Assembly (NCBI GenBank): GCA_040357565.1
Contig: JBDODJ010000083.1
Reading direction: 5' to 3' (one strand)
Length of the DNA stretch: 47,138 nucleotides
DNA from: Cercozoa sp. M6MM
Taxonomy: Eukaryota > Endomyxa: Ascetosporea
How positions within the stretch are numbered: the first letter of the stretch is position 1; every line of letters starts with the position of its first letter. Shown here piece by piece: positions 1 through 12,900 of this stretch. A program made the translations under genes and the position numbers. The notes below the pieces were generated by a model that was not told the origin of the DNA, searched no databases, and saw only the letters and a list, made by a program, of their open reading frames with translations.

Positions 1-37
<37 letters not shown>
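1..37. repeat. Poly-C run (37 bp) in an intron of the TENT4-like gene
   Basis: The window opens with 37 consecutive C. On the minus strand the donor of the last visible TENT4 intron lies just before it (exon ends at 62), so the run is intronic poly-G on the coding strand. Similar C or G runs occur in other introns here, and one of them borders an assembly gap, so the contig end may be an assembly break at this run rather than a chromosome end. Confidence 0.8.
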
Positions 38-39
<2 letters not shown>

Positions 40-1065
40 GCCCGCCCGCCAAACAGACTACCTGCCAGGATGTGCACAGAATTCCTCGCCGGTGGCAGCG
101 ACTGCACCAAACCGGGTAGGGGGAGGGGGTATAAGGGGGTAGGGGGGTCGGGTAGGGGAGTAAAAAGGCTGGAGGAACAGGGACTACCTCGCTATTGACG
201 GTGAGATCAATGTCACTCGTCGGCAGAAACATGCCAGTTGAGAAGGAGCCGAAAACGCGCACCTCCGCCTATCCAAAAAAGGTGCTTGTAGCCTTAAACA
301 AAACGGTGCAGCCCCCTAACAAAAGAAGGAAACCGTACCCGCGGAAACACCTGCAGAATGCACTCGCGAAAGCGCTCGACGGCTTCGGAACGACTCGTTT
401 GCGCTCCTTTCGATGGCTGCATAGCACACAATGGAGGATACAAATGGAACGGTCCAAATGGACCAAGTACACTCTGGGCAAAGCGATACCGCCACAAAAT
501 TCACGAATTCTTGAATTTCGGCGTGTAACCGACGCGCGAACGGGTACTTCGACCACCGCTGCAGTCGTGTTTTCGGCTTTCGTTTCTACCACAATTGACA
601 GAATCAGCCATAGATTAGATGAAAGCTCATGGAACACGCATTCTCAATTCACACATGGAAGTTGAAACAACTGAGCGGAATTTCGAGTTGAGACACACAG
701 AAAAACAAGCAAATAAGATACGCTATTGTTGGAGGGATAGATGGCATCTTGATGCGCTTTCGTGTCAGGTCTCTGGACCTACAGCAAGGAACACTAACTA
801 CAGAGGCAGAACTGGAAAGATGACTGGTTACCTCCGAAGTGTACTCAAGTCGCAGCACGTCCCATGGTAACAATTCCACACTGTCATCCCCGGGAAACAG
901 GCCCTCGCACAACTGTCCACAGGTAGCGCGATATGGAAGGAAAAGGGGACACAACAGGCAATCCCAATGTGAAAAAGATGAGAAAAAAAAACGAGGGGGG
1001 AATTCTATCATGAGGATTACCCGTGGTGACGGCGACGAGGCATTGCGCGCCCGTGTCACGGACAT
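1..1065 (-). CDS. TENT4: TENT4/Trf4-like non-canonical poly(A) polymerase, N-terminal part (partial, runs off left edge)
   Basis: Seven small exons can be joined in phase on the minus strand: 1021-1065 (ATG at 1065), 832-912, 722-778, 490-558, 339-416, 188-268 and 62-101, all with GT-AG borders. Exon 490-558 gives RRLHAEIQEFVNFV, exon 339-416 gives SEAVERFRECILQVFPR, and exon 188-268 gives VRVFGSFSTGMFLPTSDIDL. This matches the start of the Trf4/PAPD5/PAPD7 catalytic region: the LHEEI helix, then the G-S motif and the D-I-D pair that binds the catalytic metals. Family members add short tails to nuclear RNAs (TRAMP complex, exosome targeting) or to mRNAs. The third catalytic Asp and the PAP-associated domain lie beyond the window. 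The N-terminal tail before the catalytic fold is short, about 60 residues. The family call is firm; which paralogue cannot be told. Confidence 0.85.
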
Positions 1066-1278
1066 CTGTGCACTGCGCTCGCGTGCTGTCAAAACCTTGT
1101 CTCGCTTCGGTCGCTAGACGTCAGATTTCGGCCCTGGACACACTCTTAACCGGGTCTTGAGTCCCACTGAGTCCAGAGCGGTCTAAACAGCTTAAGAATT
1201 TCCGATACAAATTCCCAGCGCTCCACAAAGATGGAATGTGGAACTCGTGCTTGTTGAAACGCGAGGACGTGTGCGCGC
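1066..1278. promoter_or_regulatory. Divergent intergenic region between TENT4-like and WDR18-like genes
   Basis: Only 213 bp separate the two inferred ATGs, which point away from each other, so both promoters and both 5' UTRs must fit here. I see no clear TATA box or long palindrome. Confidence 0.5.
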
Positions 1279-3078
1279 ATGGCTGCAAAGCTAGAATTAC
1301 TGTTTGCGCTCTCTAGCGGCGGTGGCATTGACATCTGGGATCTCCACACTGGCGCGTATGTGAGATCAATCGAGGTGCCGCTGCGCCACTTTGGTACTTT
1401 GGACCTGACCTGACGGAGTGCATGCGGGTCAGATTAGACTAGAGCTTGTTTGGCACAGCGTTGCGAGGAGATGCGCATTTGATCGGCGTGGCGAGCGACA
1501 AGCCAACGCTGCTGCAGGTGTGTGTGCTGTATCCTCCCTCCGAACTGAACTGCTGATATGGAATCGTGCCACTGTGTGTGTGTAGTTACCGTGGCGTCGT
1601 GCCAGAGGCAAAAAGACGCCGACAGAGGTGTCACCCATCGCAACGCGCGCACGGAGGATCGCCGTGTCGCACAGTGCCGAGTTCGTCGTGGTTGGCGATC
1701 ACAACGGTACACATGTCGGTTAATTGATCGGTTTATTATAAATCACCTCTGAGTGTACAGGCGAACTGCTGTTTTTCGACGGTGTCAGCGGCGGTCTGCT
1801 GCGCACGGTGCAGGCGCATTTCGGCGCAGTGACGGACGTGCGGTTCGTGGCCAACGACGCCGCTGTGCTGAGCAGTGCACAGGACGGCAGCGTCAAGTGT
1901 CACCTGCTGGCTGACCTGCTGCACCGGGAGACTTGCGAGCCCTTTGCGCAGTTTTCGCTCGGTCATGTGCGTTTTGTTCGTGCTGTTTCCTGAGTTGTTT
2001 CTGAGTGGTTTGCTGAGTGAGTGAGTGCGTCGATATAAGGGTCGATTTAAGGGTCGTTTTAAGGGTCGATTTAAGGGTTGATTTATGGGTCGATATAAAG
2101 GGTGTCTGAGAACAGGCAGTACACGCACTTGCTACACACAACACGACAATGTCGGCGCCTGCCTTCGCGTGCTGTGCCGACGGCATCGTGCGCCGGTTGC
2201 ACCTGCCGTCGGCGCAGCTCGTGAGTGCCTTCGCGTGCGGCAGCGTGCCGACGTGTGCTTCGCTGTGCCCGTCGGGTGAGACGCTGCTGCTTGGCACCGA
2301 CAAGGGCGCGCTGGTGCGCATCGATCTCGTGGCCGCCTCGCCCGTGTCGGTGCAGCTGCACGGTACCGTGAGTGCCGGCGACAGCCACAAGGGCCACACG
2401 GCGCCGGTCTCCTCCATATGTCACAACACGGACGGTGTGTCTGCCCTTTTACTCTTTGTCGCCGCTGTGTGTACTGTTTCTACTGGATGTCGACTTGTTA
2501 CAAAGGCTCGCTCTGCGTGACGGCCGGCATGGACGGCACAGCACGTGTGTGGAACCTCCAGGCCACTCAGCCACAGTGCGTGCGCGTGCTGGCTCGGCAA
2601 CGTGCGCACTACGCACAAGTTCGCGCCGTGTGTGACATTGCCGGACTCAATGACGCTGTGTGGGTACGCCTTGTCTTTTTTTTTTCTGAGTTGTCCATGT
2701 GTTGTTCTGTATCTCTTTGGAACCTGGGCTTGGTACCGGTGACCTTGTGTGCAGGAGCATTGGACGCCCCCTGCGCTAAGACGCACGCACTGCACGCAGA
2801 CGATGCAGCAGGCGTTGCCGCTCCGTGTGCCGCACTGCACGAGCGACGACTTTGTGTGGGACGAGGATGACGACGAGTGCGACGAGCAGCACTCGTTCAC
2901 ACTCACCGACTACGCCGTGCACAGGACACAGTCGCTCAACGAGCGAAACGACACACAGGCCGAACTGCAGCAGCTGCGGCAACAGGTCGCGCAGCTTCGC
3001 GACGACAAGGAAAAGGCCGAACGACTCGCAAACCGACTGCACGCCTTCTGTGCGCAGCAGCTTTTGCAGCAGCGGTAG
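1279..3078 (+). CDS. WDR18: WDR18/IPI3-like WD40 protein of the Rix1 pre-60S complex
   Basis: The start at 1279 reads MAAKLELLFALSSGGGIDIW, the first WD blade. Exons include 1279-1374, 1443-1517, one ending at 1706, 1761-1966, about 2120-2435, about 2510-2660 and 2755-3078, ending in TAG. Later blades read VTDVRFVANDAAVLSSAQDG, HKGHTAPVSSICHNTDG and VTAGMDGTARVWNLQ. The C-terminus is acidic and then a coiled coil (AELQQLRQQVAQLRDDKEKA), as in WDR18/IPI3, where the terminal helix follows the propeller. IPI3 works with Rix1/PELP1 and Ipi1/TEX10 in ITS2 processing and release of pre-60S particles in the nucleolus and nucleoplasm. The exon edges around 1518-1610 are unclear: a good blade end (LLIWNRAT, about 1550-1575) has no AG acceptor just before it. 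A generic WD40 protein is the alternative, but the tail favours WDR18. Confidence 0.75.
2030..2103 (+). repeat. Intronic tandem repeat, about 12-13 bp unit (GGGTCGATTTAA-like)
   Basis: Five to six diverged copies of GGGTCGATTTAA follow each other inside the WDR18 intron that begins at 1967. Confidence 0.8.
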
Positions 3079-3180
3079 TCGATTTTACGTTAGTTGCTTA
3101 GATACTTCAGTCTTCGAAGGACGGAACCTTGATCATGAAGTTTATTTAACGATTTAAAAAAACGACAACACCCAAGACCC

Positions 3181-3186
3181 AATAAA
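3181..3186 (+). terminator. Candidate polyadenylation signal AATAAA of the WDR18-like gene
   Basis: A canonical AATAAA lies about 100 bp after the WDR18 stop and before the next ATG at 3355. The 276-bp interval 3079-3354 otherwise shows only A-rich DNA. Confidence 0.5.
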
Positions 3187-3354
3187 GACCAACGAAGACC
3201 AGCCAACATTTAAAAAAACGAATCGCGGCATTTCGCTGTAATTAGAGTCGTTCTGGCACGCATAGCGACGTCTAGGCTGCGTAAAATTACCTGGGACTAT
3301 GTTTATCTTTTCTAAATCACTTTCTTTGTTGCGTTCTGCAGACACAGCGATCGA

Positions 3355-4096
3355 ATGCCAGCTGTCTGGCAAGCGGCCCTAGTGTTGCTGCTTGCCTGGC
3401 TGTCTTCAGTTCGAGCCTTCGATCCTTGCGAATTCTATGTACGGATGTTCGCAAAATACGCTGTCTTAGTTAGATGCATGCGACCAGTTCGGATTGAAAT
3501 TATTCCTCGATAGTCGGCGGTGCGGTTATCGGAACTGGTGTCCAATGCTACGCTTGCCTGTGATGTCATCACGGTGGCTTGGAAACCTCTCATCATTGAC
3601 AGTAGGTTTTCTTGTTCGGTGCGGTTCGGGTGTGTCCTTATCAATCAGTACCGTGTCTCTGCACTCCAGACTCCACAAACGTGTATTTGCTACACTCGCG
3701 CCGTTTCGTCGTCAGGCATGCGGAATTGTACAGTTTTGTACTCCCTTGATCTTTCCTTCTTTGGCTCGACTCGAGTGTGCAAATCTGCAGAAGGATCGAA
3801 ACAAGCGGGCTCATCGACTTGACCAATCTGTATGTTACATGCCTGGCTTCATGGGATCGATGCATACTGGTTGTTTTTGAGGCAGCCGGCTGTCGGGACA
3901 GCTGCGCCAATTCACCTTTCGTACCAACACTTTCTGTTACTTTTCCAGCTCGCTGTGAAACACTGTTCTCTTTTTTGTTTCGGCAGAACCTGATGGCGAT
4001 GTTGAAGTGCGTTTCGGTACCAACGTGCGTCCGTACTCAATGGCCGACCTGCATTTCGTGCCTTCGTATGTCCTACCAGTCTACCCTGGTGTGTGT

Positions 4097-4148
<52 letters not shown>

Positions 4149-4158
4149 NNNNNNNNNN

Positions 4159-4212
<54 letters not shown>

Positions 4213-6798
4213 TGTGTGTGATGTTTAGGGCACCGAGCAACATCACAGTGGCGGGCATGGTACCTCTTCGTCTGCTGCCAAAGCTGCGCGTCAACGGAAG
4301 TTTGACTGCACTCGATGTCGATCTGTCTGCGGTGGAGGTATCGAACAGCTCGCATTCGCAGAAATGAATTTTATTTCTGTATTTGCGACTCGTTGCACAG
4401 GCGGTCGGAATTCTGCGATTGGACACGCAAAAGATGGTAGAAACTTCCATCACTCTCTCATGTCTGTTCATTTCTCTCTTCCCTGGCAGCCCGTCACGTC
4501 GGGGAGTTATCTCCACTTGCCCAACGCAAGAGTGGTCGAGGAATTGGATGTCGAGCACTGGACTGCGATTGAGTACCCGCGTCTTTTTCGCATTGCTATT
4601 ATTGATTTCTACCCTCCATTTGCAGAAACAAACCGATCCTGCCGTCGACTTGCGTGGGTATTTCTTAAAACTCGCGTTTCATTTATTAACTCTTGTACAT
4701 CTTTGTATCTCCAGTGATGAACAAACTGATCTGGAAGGCACCTTTGACCGTGCAACAGGTACAGTCAGTCACCATTCTTCGTGTGTTCTAATTTGCAAAA
4801 GCGATGTGCATGCGTATCCGTAGGCTCAAAAGATCACGCAGCGCTTGAGACTTGCTCCAGCGATGATTATAGTCCAAATCACTCTTGTTGAAGATACGGA
4901 AGCCGAGTTAGATGCGTACTTTTTTTTTTCGTTCCTGTTTTCTGTCCTTGATCCACCGAGAACGTGTGTTTGTGTTTCAGTTTTGCCGTCTTGGTCAACA
5001 ACCTGCTGCACGATGTCGTCGCTGTGCACGATTTGACGCTTGAGGTATGATGGGTTTTATCTGTATCTTGACCTCTCATGTTGCTCATCCACGTGCGTCC
5101 AGGCCAATGTTCAAAACACACCGGTGACAAGTTCCTTGCTGATGCCAAGGTGCCTCAGTTCTTTGACTTTGTTCCACAGCATAAGGAATGTGATGTATGT
5201 TGCAGACTGCAGTGGGCGGAACGCCTGGCGCTGCGACTTACCGCGGAGACAGCTGTGAGCGAGTGGCACGTACTGAGACCTGTGTTGTTTTGATTGTACA
5301 TACAATACCTTCCCTGTGATAACAGGTCTCGGCGCCACGTCTGGAGAGTGCGAGATATCTGGTTAGCAAAGTGACACCACTCGTGTCGCTTGAATTCTGC
5401 GCCTTGTCACAAACGTTTCCATTTGATATCGTTTCGACTTCTGTGATTGTAGATAATATGTGTATTGTTGCTTGGTTGCAGAGAGTTGTGGGAGTCAGAC
5501 AGTGCGTGTTCTAGTCAAGTCGTATCGACCTACAATGAAACCTTCCCGGGAATCTGTGCCTCCACGGTATGATTTGTTGATCTATATTTGCAAGATCCTC
5601 ATTGACTCTTTACCTCTTCCCCAATACCCTTGCACAGCTTCCAAGCGTCGAAGGACCGGCGCAGTGCGTACTATTCGACAAACAGTATGCGCCGTTCGCT
5701 GTCGGTTTTTATTGCTTTCTGCCAGGTGTCGACGTCGTTTTCGGATGCACTCGGCAACGCCGGACTGCTCGTTGATCTGATGTAAACTTCCAGTCTAGAG
5801 TGTGATTTTTTGTCTGAGTGGCATTGCTTGAGATAGTGGCACCCCGAATGTGATTGCACCTACCACATCGGTATCGAACATAGTATTTACGATTCATCAT
5901 CAAATGGCTGATTGGGTACAGCTTCGCATCACGAGCGACTGGAGCGTCGTGAACGGCTTCAACGCGCTCATAGACCTGGATCAGTACTTTCGTTTTCTGC
6001 ATGCCATGTTTCTTGCGATGATTCTGTCCGCCCAGGTTGCACACGTGCGCTGCAGGCTTCAACAAGTCGGTGTATGTCGTTCTGGGAAAAGGGTCTCGCT
6101 ACTACTGTGTTTATGTCTCAGGGTGATCTTCGGTGGCGTATTCGCTACTACCTTCACGGCCAAAGTAGAATTGCTTAGGATATGTTGCAGAATGTATCCT
6201 GTGTGTGCAGACGCTCGAATTTGGAGAGAGTTCCGTGAGCGCGTTGCTCGACAGCTTCCCCTCGTTGGGGCGGCAGGTGCCTTGATGCGTTTTTACACAT
6301 GCTTATTCTGTGCATCCGTCCTCCTCTCTCAGAGGATCTACTTCAAGAACGACCTGGATCAGGACAGCAACACTTTCGTGCTGACACCGGTATTCTTGGG
6401 ATGGTATATTTTAGGAAAGGAGATATGTGAGAGTTTGAGCGTGTGTTGCGGTAGAGCGCACGCGCGAAAATCGTGCTCCGATGCTCGAGGACGGACAAGT
6501 TCTACAACAACTCAGCCTCTGGTGCATCACTTCTTTACTTCTACGCCGTGCAGTGTGTGTGTGTGTGTGTATGTGTGGTTTGTGTTTTTAGACCCTCCGA
6601 GCTGGTTCCGTGATGGCGTCTCATCGTCACACATACTGTCAGTAACAGGTGCGCTTCTGTTGTGCACTTTCGTTCAGCTTTGGTGCTTGCCTAGTGTGGA
6701 TGTAAACGTGCGTATGTGTAGTCCGAAGCGACGAAATGAGTCCTCCCGCAGCCCCCACGACAGGTTTCTTTCGCTTTATCTACATCCTCTCAACTTCA

Positions 6799-6849
<51 letters not shown>

Positions 6850-6859
6850 NNNNNNNNNN

Positions 6860-6913
<54 letters not shown>

Positions 6914-9900
6914 TGTGTGTGTCTGTAGCTTCCCTACCACGTTTTTGGAGTTCCGAAAAGGCTGTCTTCGACTTTGTCGACGTACCACACACACTCTCCC
7001 TCCATGCATTGGGAAGAGGCACCAATGTATCTTGGTGGCCTGTGCAGTACACACCGGCGTTCTTGGGCGCCTCTCTGTTCCTGACGCACGACCACGGCCT
7101 GCGACACTCTGGTGCTTCTTTACCCCGCTGTTCCGTATGGGCTTTCAATTGGCATATGTCTGCGTAGGCATCGACTCGTGGCATCCCGATACTGTTTCGA
7201 TGGTGGACAAGGCGGATCCTGTCCTCTACGAACGCGTACTTTTGTCCTGCTAACTTTTGTACTTTGAGTAGGAAGACATGTTGTTCTGTTTGCACTCTTT
7301 CTACCTTGCAGATTCATTTGCGACTGGCACCGCCCAGTGTCTCGTTGGACTTTGACAGTTGTACCTCTTTTTTCCAGGGGGGAGAGAGAGAGAGAATGAA
7401 GAGGCATTGTTGTTGTAGTTTTTGTGCTGACGGACGAGCTGTATCAAAAAGGCGTGCGCTATTCGGTGCCTGGTAGGATCGACAGTAACCTTTCCTACGA
7501 CCTTGACTACACACGCATGTGCAGCACACCAGCTGCGCAGCATGGCGTCGTTCGAACAAGACTTACCTTTTCGTCTGAGCTTTATGACTGCCAAGGACCA
7601 CCGTATGGTGGGCCTGCCGTTCAATCTCCGTGACACTGCGCCGATGGTACTGCACGCTTTACTTTCTAAATTTCTGCCCTCCCTCGCACTATCTCCTGTC
7701 TGGTTCAGTTGTCATTTGCGTCGATCGACGCTTCAGACCGTCTAGTGGTTAATACGGCAGGCACGGTGTCTCCAGCCTACACGCTGCAGAGTGGTACGCT
7801 TGCATGAGAGGATGAAAGATGTGAATGTAATATGGTGTCATCGATCAGGTGAGAGTGTACGATACCGATACACGCTGCACGTGTCCGACGAACAGTACGT
7901 GGTGCACGAAACAAGCCCGCAAACTGCTGGTGAAACGCTCGCTGTGCCTGAGGTGAGTGTTCTTTTGACTTGTTGCTCTACTGATACACCCCCATGATAC
8001 CTAACACCGCCCACAGCTAACGTGGGCGGACATGGGCTTTGACAAACCGCTTCTGGGCGCTCTGCGACTGGACTGTACCTTATAAGCTATCATCTAAGAG
8101 TATTAGGTACAAGAGGTACACCCATGTAGGTGTTTTCAAGAACGACACACAGCAGGAGGTGCACGTGTGTCCTTTCACTGTCGTAAGTGAGGTTCTCGGG
8201 TCGGCACTGCAAGAAGGTTTCTTCCTGTTTTAATATCGGGGATATCAAGGGATACGACATTTGCAAGTAGGTATCGAGGAGTACGCGGCACGTACCTGGC
8301 CTGACTTTAGTCCAGACATTGTAGCCTAGCTCTCTGTGCCCTCTGTGTGTAGTGTATGCGTATTATTCTGATGAATAAAGGTGAGGTCGCACGGTGGCTG
8401 TGAGGACCCGTTCGATTTCGGTACACGCCGGTTCTTGTTGTCATAGCATTTGAGGTGTGTTGTTGCTGGTGCAGAACTCTTCGGACGCAAGTACTCTGAG
8501 GGTATGTACCTCTCTAGTCGTCGCACTGATACCATTGGATACCTGTCGTTCAAGCAGGTCACACGGTCATGAGTCTGGGTGACATGGAAGCTGCAGAGCG
8601 TGTGCTCACTGTCACTCTGCCTTTTTTAGTGCCTATGGTATGAAGTTTTCCTGTCTGTTCATGTAGTGTTACGCCTGTGCCTGTGGCTTAGGACTTCCGG
8701 AACATGATCGATGCAGTTGGTTACTCGCATCGCGGTATATTTAGTTGATCACCGCCTTTCTTACCTCCTGAGAGATCAAGTTTACCTTGCTGACATGTGA
8801 ACTGAGAAGGCGTCTACCTGCGCGGCCTAAATGTGACACTTGGCCTGCCGGAACAACCGTACATTGCCGTTCCCAAACCACCTGCGAATACTGGCGACGT
8901 CGTGTACTTCTTCCTTCTTCCCTTCTTTACCCTTATGCTTCTCTTTGTCTCATGTGGACCACTGGTATGTAGCTGGGTTTCGCAACTCCAACTGCGGATG
9001 GCGCTGCTTCCACAGTACTTTGTGACCAAGGTACTACCCCTCCCATTGCTCAGTTTTCGTGGTAAATCTATGATGTGCACTGCAGGAGATGCGACCGGTG
9101 ATGGTGCTGGGCAAGCGTAGTGCCACTTGGCGCACCATGTGTGCTCCTGGGGTAATGTTTAGTCTCGCTGATGCACTTATCCCGTTGGTTACTCACGGCT
9201 AATTCGGTGTACACAGGACGAAAGCACTGCCTTCCGCATGACCTACTTTGTAAAGCGACACGTTATGCGATAGTGGAATGTGTATGTGTGTTGTTGTAGC
9301 CGAACGGAATCAAAACCAACGTGCTGACGTTGTACTCGAGTGGACCTCTGCCGGATGCCGCTGCCCGTCCTGTAGTGCCTCTGTTGCAATATATCTCATC
9401 TCCTCTTGTCTGGTATTTTAGCCCTGTGGTCCGGTTGCAGTTATCAAGACGGCCATTTGGTGGCTCTCCTCGCCACAGACGTCTGTAGGCCGCTCTTCTT
9501 GTCTGTACTTGCTTTGTGGAAAGCTTCTGACCGGTGTGATTGTGATCAGACCGCCGAGTTCGCGTGTTGGCTTCGAGATCATCGCACCGTCGCTGCGATC
9601 CAGCTGGCTCAACTTGGTATGCGACGAGTATCTTAAGGACTGGACACACACCAACCCTCTCCTGTGCAGCACATACAAGGCCTGAAAGATGACTCCGATG
9701 GTGTCGTTCGCCTCTTCAGTCTTGTTCCGTGCGATGGGTAGATTGACACACATCTTTTGTCAAAAATGGAATTGCTGGGCTTTGAATGGAGAGCTTGTAG
9801 TCTGTGCGACGACGTGTGGGAACGCCGATTCGTACCTAAGGACTTATTAAGTGTGATGAAGTCGATCGGTGGCCCATATGTTGTTTGTATTTCCCAGGTG

Positions 9901-12900
9901 ACCGACATGTCGCCGTTAGATTCACAGAGTGGACCACGTACGGTGGCAGCGTTTGCCGACGGTCTGACTCTGAAGGTCACCATGAACAATGACGGTTTCT
10001 TCAACAGTGCCACGGCAGATGTGGTCGCCAACACGAGCTATGCTTCCTGGCCTCAGCTATTTGTACTTGCCCCCCCTATACTGTTCATTGTATTGTTGGG
10101 TATTGTGCTTTGTGGCTTTAGGGCCTTCATGCACAGTACGCGAACTCGGTACTGTTTGCGGAAGGAGGATGGGAAGGGGGTATATGACTATTGCTCTGCA
10201 CAGTACCCATTCGCGATAACGGCGGCACGCACGGCGAATCGCGTCTTTACCGAAGGCTGCGTCGACGACGAGGTGCCGCAGCTGTGTGGTCGGTATGAGA
10301 CGCCTGGAGTGGGAACTCTCGAGTGGCACTGCCTTGTCGTCAGCAAGTGTCCCGTCGATACACGACCTTCCCGTGATTGGTACTCTGTGCTCTAATAAAC
10401 TATAGTATATTAATAGTGTATGTATGTATATGCGTCTATAGGCTTGTCCTGGCTGGTGCGGGATTGGACGCGCTGCGACATCCAGACATTCGAGTACATA
10501 CATTCGTCATATCATTGTCTAATAGGAGAGGGTCGAGAGTAACCCTACCCTGGGCAGGTCATGGCTACCGTCAAGGATCGCCGCGTGCTGCAAGGCGGTA
10601 CCTGCAACTCTGAGAAATGAAAGGCGTGGCTACTATGTCACATGAGAGAAGAGAGGTATGGTACGATACTGTAGATGAGGCTGACTGGGAGAAGTTCGAG
10701 TCAGCGCTGCCGTCGTCAAATCGTCAGTTTGGTCTGCAACTGGTCGACTTGAACAACGAGACCGACATCGACGCGCTTGTCGGTATTGCTACTTTTTATT
10801 AAAGATACGATGGGTTCCTTCTGAATTAAGTGTGCTGCCCACAGATATGACGGACGATGTGAAACTCACGCTGAAACAGATGGACATTGACACGCACTTT
10901 GGCCACGGCGACCTCATTGACATCGACTCGTGTAGCACTCGTCTTTTCTTTCTTCCATTTGTACCTGTATGCTTCTGTGTGTCTGTGCAGCAACGGTACT
11001 AGTGCTACCGGTACCCGAGGGACTGGCGCAGTTCAACCTGGAAGTGGGCGCACGTGCTGTCTTGCTAAGCTACGACTTGTACTTCCCAGACAGGTACATG
11101 CACACATTGGTTCGTACTGACTTGAATGTGTCCTGAATGTGTCCTGTGTGTCGTAGGACGTTTGTGAACTACCCTGTGCCTGACCCATCGTAACATACAC
11201 GAATGCTAACAAAAGAACCTGATACATACATTGTTATTGTTGTTGAAACAGACACGCGACGATCATTGGTTTTCAGGTAGACAGAGTTTCTATGTTTCTT
11301 GTGTTATATTCTCTCTGTGGAAAACAGTCCTTTGCTCTGCCGATCGATGAGTCGAAACGGCTTTTCCCGGTACACTAGGCTTTGTGGGTTCGGGGGGGGG
11401 GGGGGTAAATAGGTATGTGCCCTTGCAGTTGGTGTCGTACAATGGCGCCTTCTTCGTGCAACTCAAACAGGTAGTTCTGGTGCTTTTAAGTTTATGCAGC
11501 GTTGTCTACTTTTGGATTGACAGATCGGGAATCCGCAAGTTGGTGGCAACTGCGAGGTGCGTGTTCTTCCTAGTAGAAAATACATGAAAGGGTGTGTGTT
11601 GCACTTGTACAGTTGTTGGGCAACGTGGTGCAAGGCTGTTCTCGATTTGGTATTGGTGTTGTTGTTTGTATGAAACGACTTCTTTTGATTGGTGTTGCAC
11701 ACCCATACCACCAGGCAAGAACCGACTGCAGCTGATGGCTTTCAATTTGGAGACGGAGGCATTTGCGTACGGTGTGCGACTCGTGCTGCAGGGCCAGGTA
11801 ACTCTCATTCCATTCAGTAAGTTTAACTGACCGGGAACTTAACTTTGATGGTTGCTGCAGTACAAGTACTCAAGTGGCAACGTTACGGTACACTCGGACA
11901 GTGCTTAAAGGGGAAAGGACTCATGTGTTTGTGCCGACTGTGTAGATTGGGATGGGTCTGGCCGACTCGCAGACGATCGAATTCGACCTGCCATCTGTTC
12001 CACAGTATTCTCACTTAGGTAATCTTTGTTTCACTCTTTTAGTTCTGCTTTTTACTTCAGGTACATTGAGGGCACGGACTCGTTCGAACTGCACGTGCTA
12101 TCGCTGCGAATCAACGAGTCGTATGCTGCCTGTATAGCTAGATTCTTACCTCGCCTTGATTCATGTGTACTGGTAGACACCCGCACCTGTGGAACACGTC
12201 GCTTCCGGTCAATATACCAACTGGCTTCCGCGTGCAGTACCGTGTCTTCTTTTCTCTCTCTTTGTGCACTATATCCGTCCACCGCTTGTAGCTACCGTGC
12301 ATGTCCGACGCACTTTGAACCGTCCGCGACTGAGGTAAATTTAGCAGTGTATTCCTCCCCTGCGTTCCTATACTACGATATGCCTCTGTGCAGTACCCGG
12401 AGTGTGTCGAGTGCGTCAATGGTGCCGTGTCAACCGGTGGCTACGCATGCGTGTACTGCCATCCTTTAGTTGTGAACTGTACATGTACAGTTGTACTGTG
12501 TCTCTTGGGAGTAGCGACTGCGAGGCAGGCACATATGCAGCAGTGCGATACGATGACACGCAGTCGCAGGTCACCCGGAGTGAGTGCATTCCGTGCGACC
12601 CGTTTACTTTCACCGACCTGAGTGGAATGGTACCCACTGCCTTGTGTTTCGAGAAACTTCCCTTCTTATTATATTTCCATCATTGCGTAAACAGTCGCAA
12701 TGCAACAAGTGCTACGGCTACAACACCATTCGGGTAACCCAGTGCAGACTAGTCTTCTCTTGATCGACTGGTTTCCCTGAATTGACCAGGTCACGGGCGA
12801 CGGCAAGTACGAACCTGTCTCAGCTCTGGCGACATGTCAGGAGTGTCCGCGCGGACAGTACTCGCCTCGTGCACATGGTGCTGTCCTCGGACCTTGTTTG

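Noticed and set aside
1-37. Poly-C end as a telomere
   Set aside because: A homopolymer is not a telomere repeat, it lies within an intron, and similar C runs occur at several internal sites and by an assembly gap.
195-665. Long plus-strand open frame at the left end
   Set aside because: It is antisense to the TENT4-like exons, crosses their introns and shows no protein-like pattern.
5850-7253. 467-codon open frame as a single exon
   Set aside because: It reads through a GT microsatellite with N and through probable introns. The peptide becomes a Val-Cys repeat, so it is a frame artefact over several short exons.
10066-10130. Transmembrane helix PPILFIVLLGIVLCGFRAF in the middle of the giant ectodomain
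   Set aside because: The stretch begins at a possible intron and the surrounding exons continue ectodomain-like, so it is probably translated intron.
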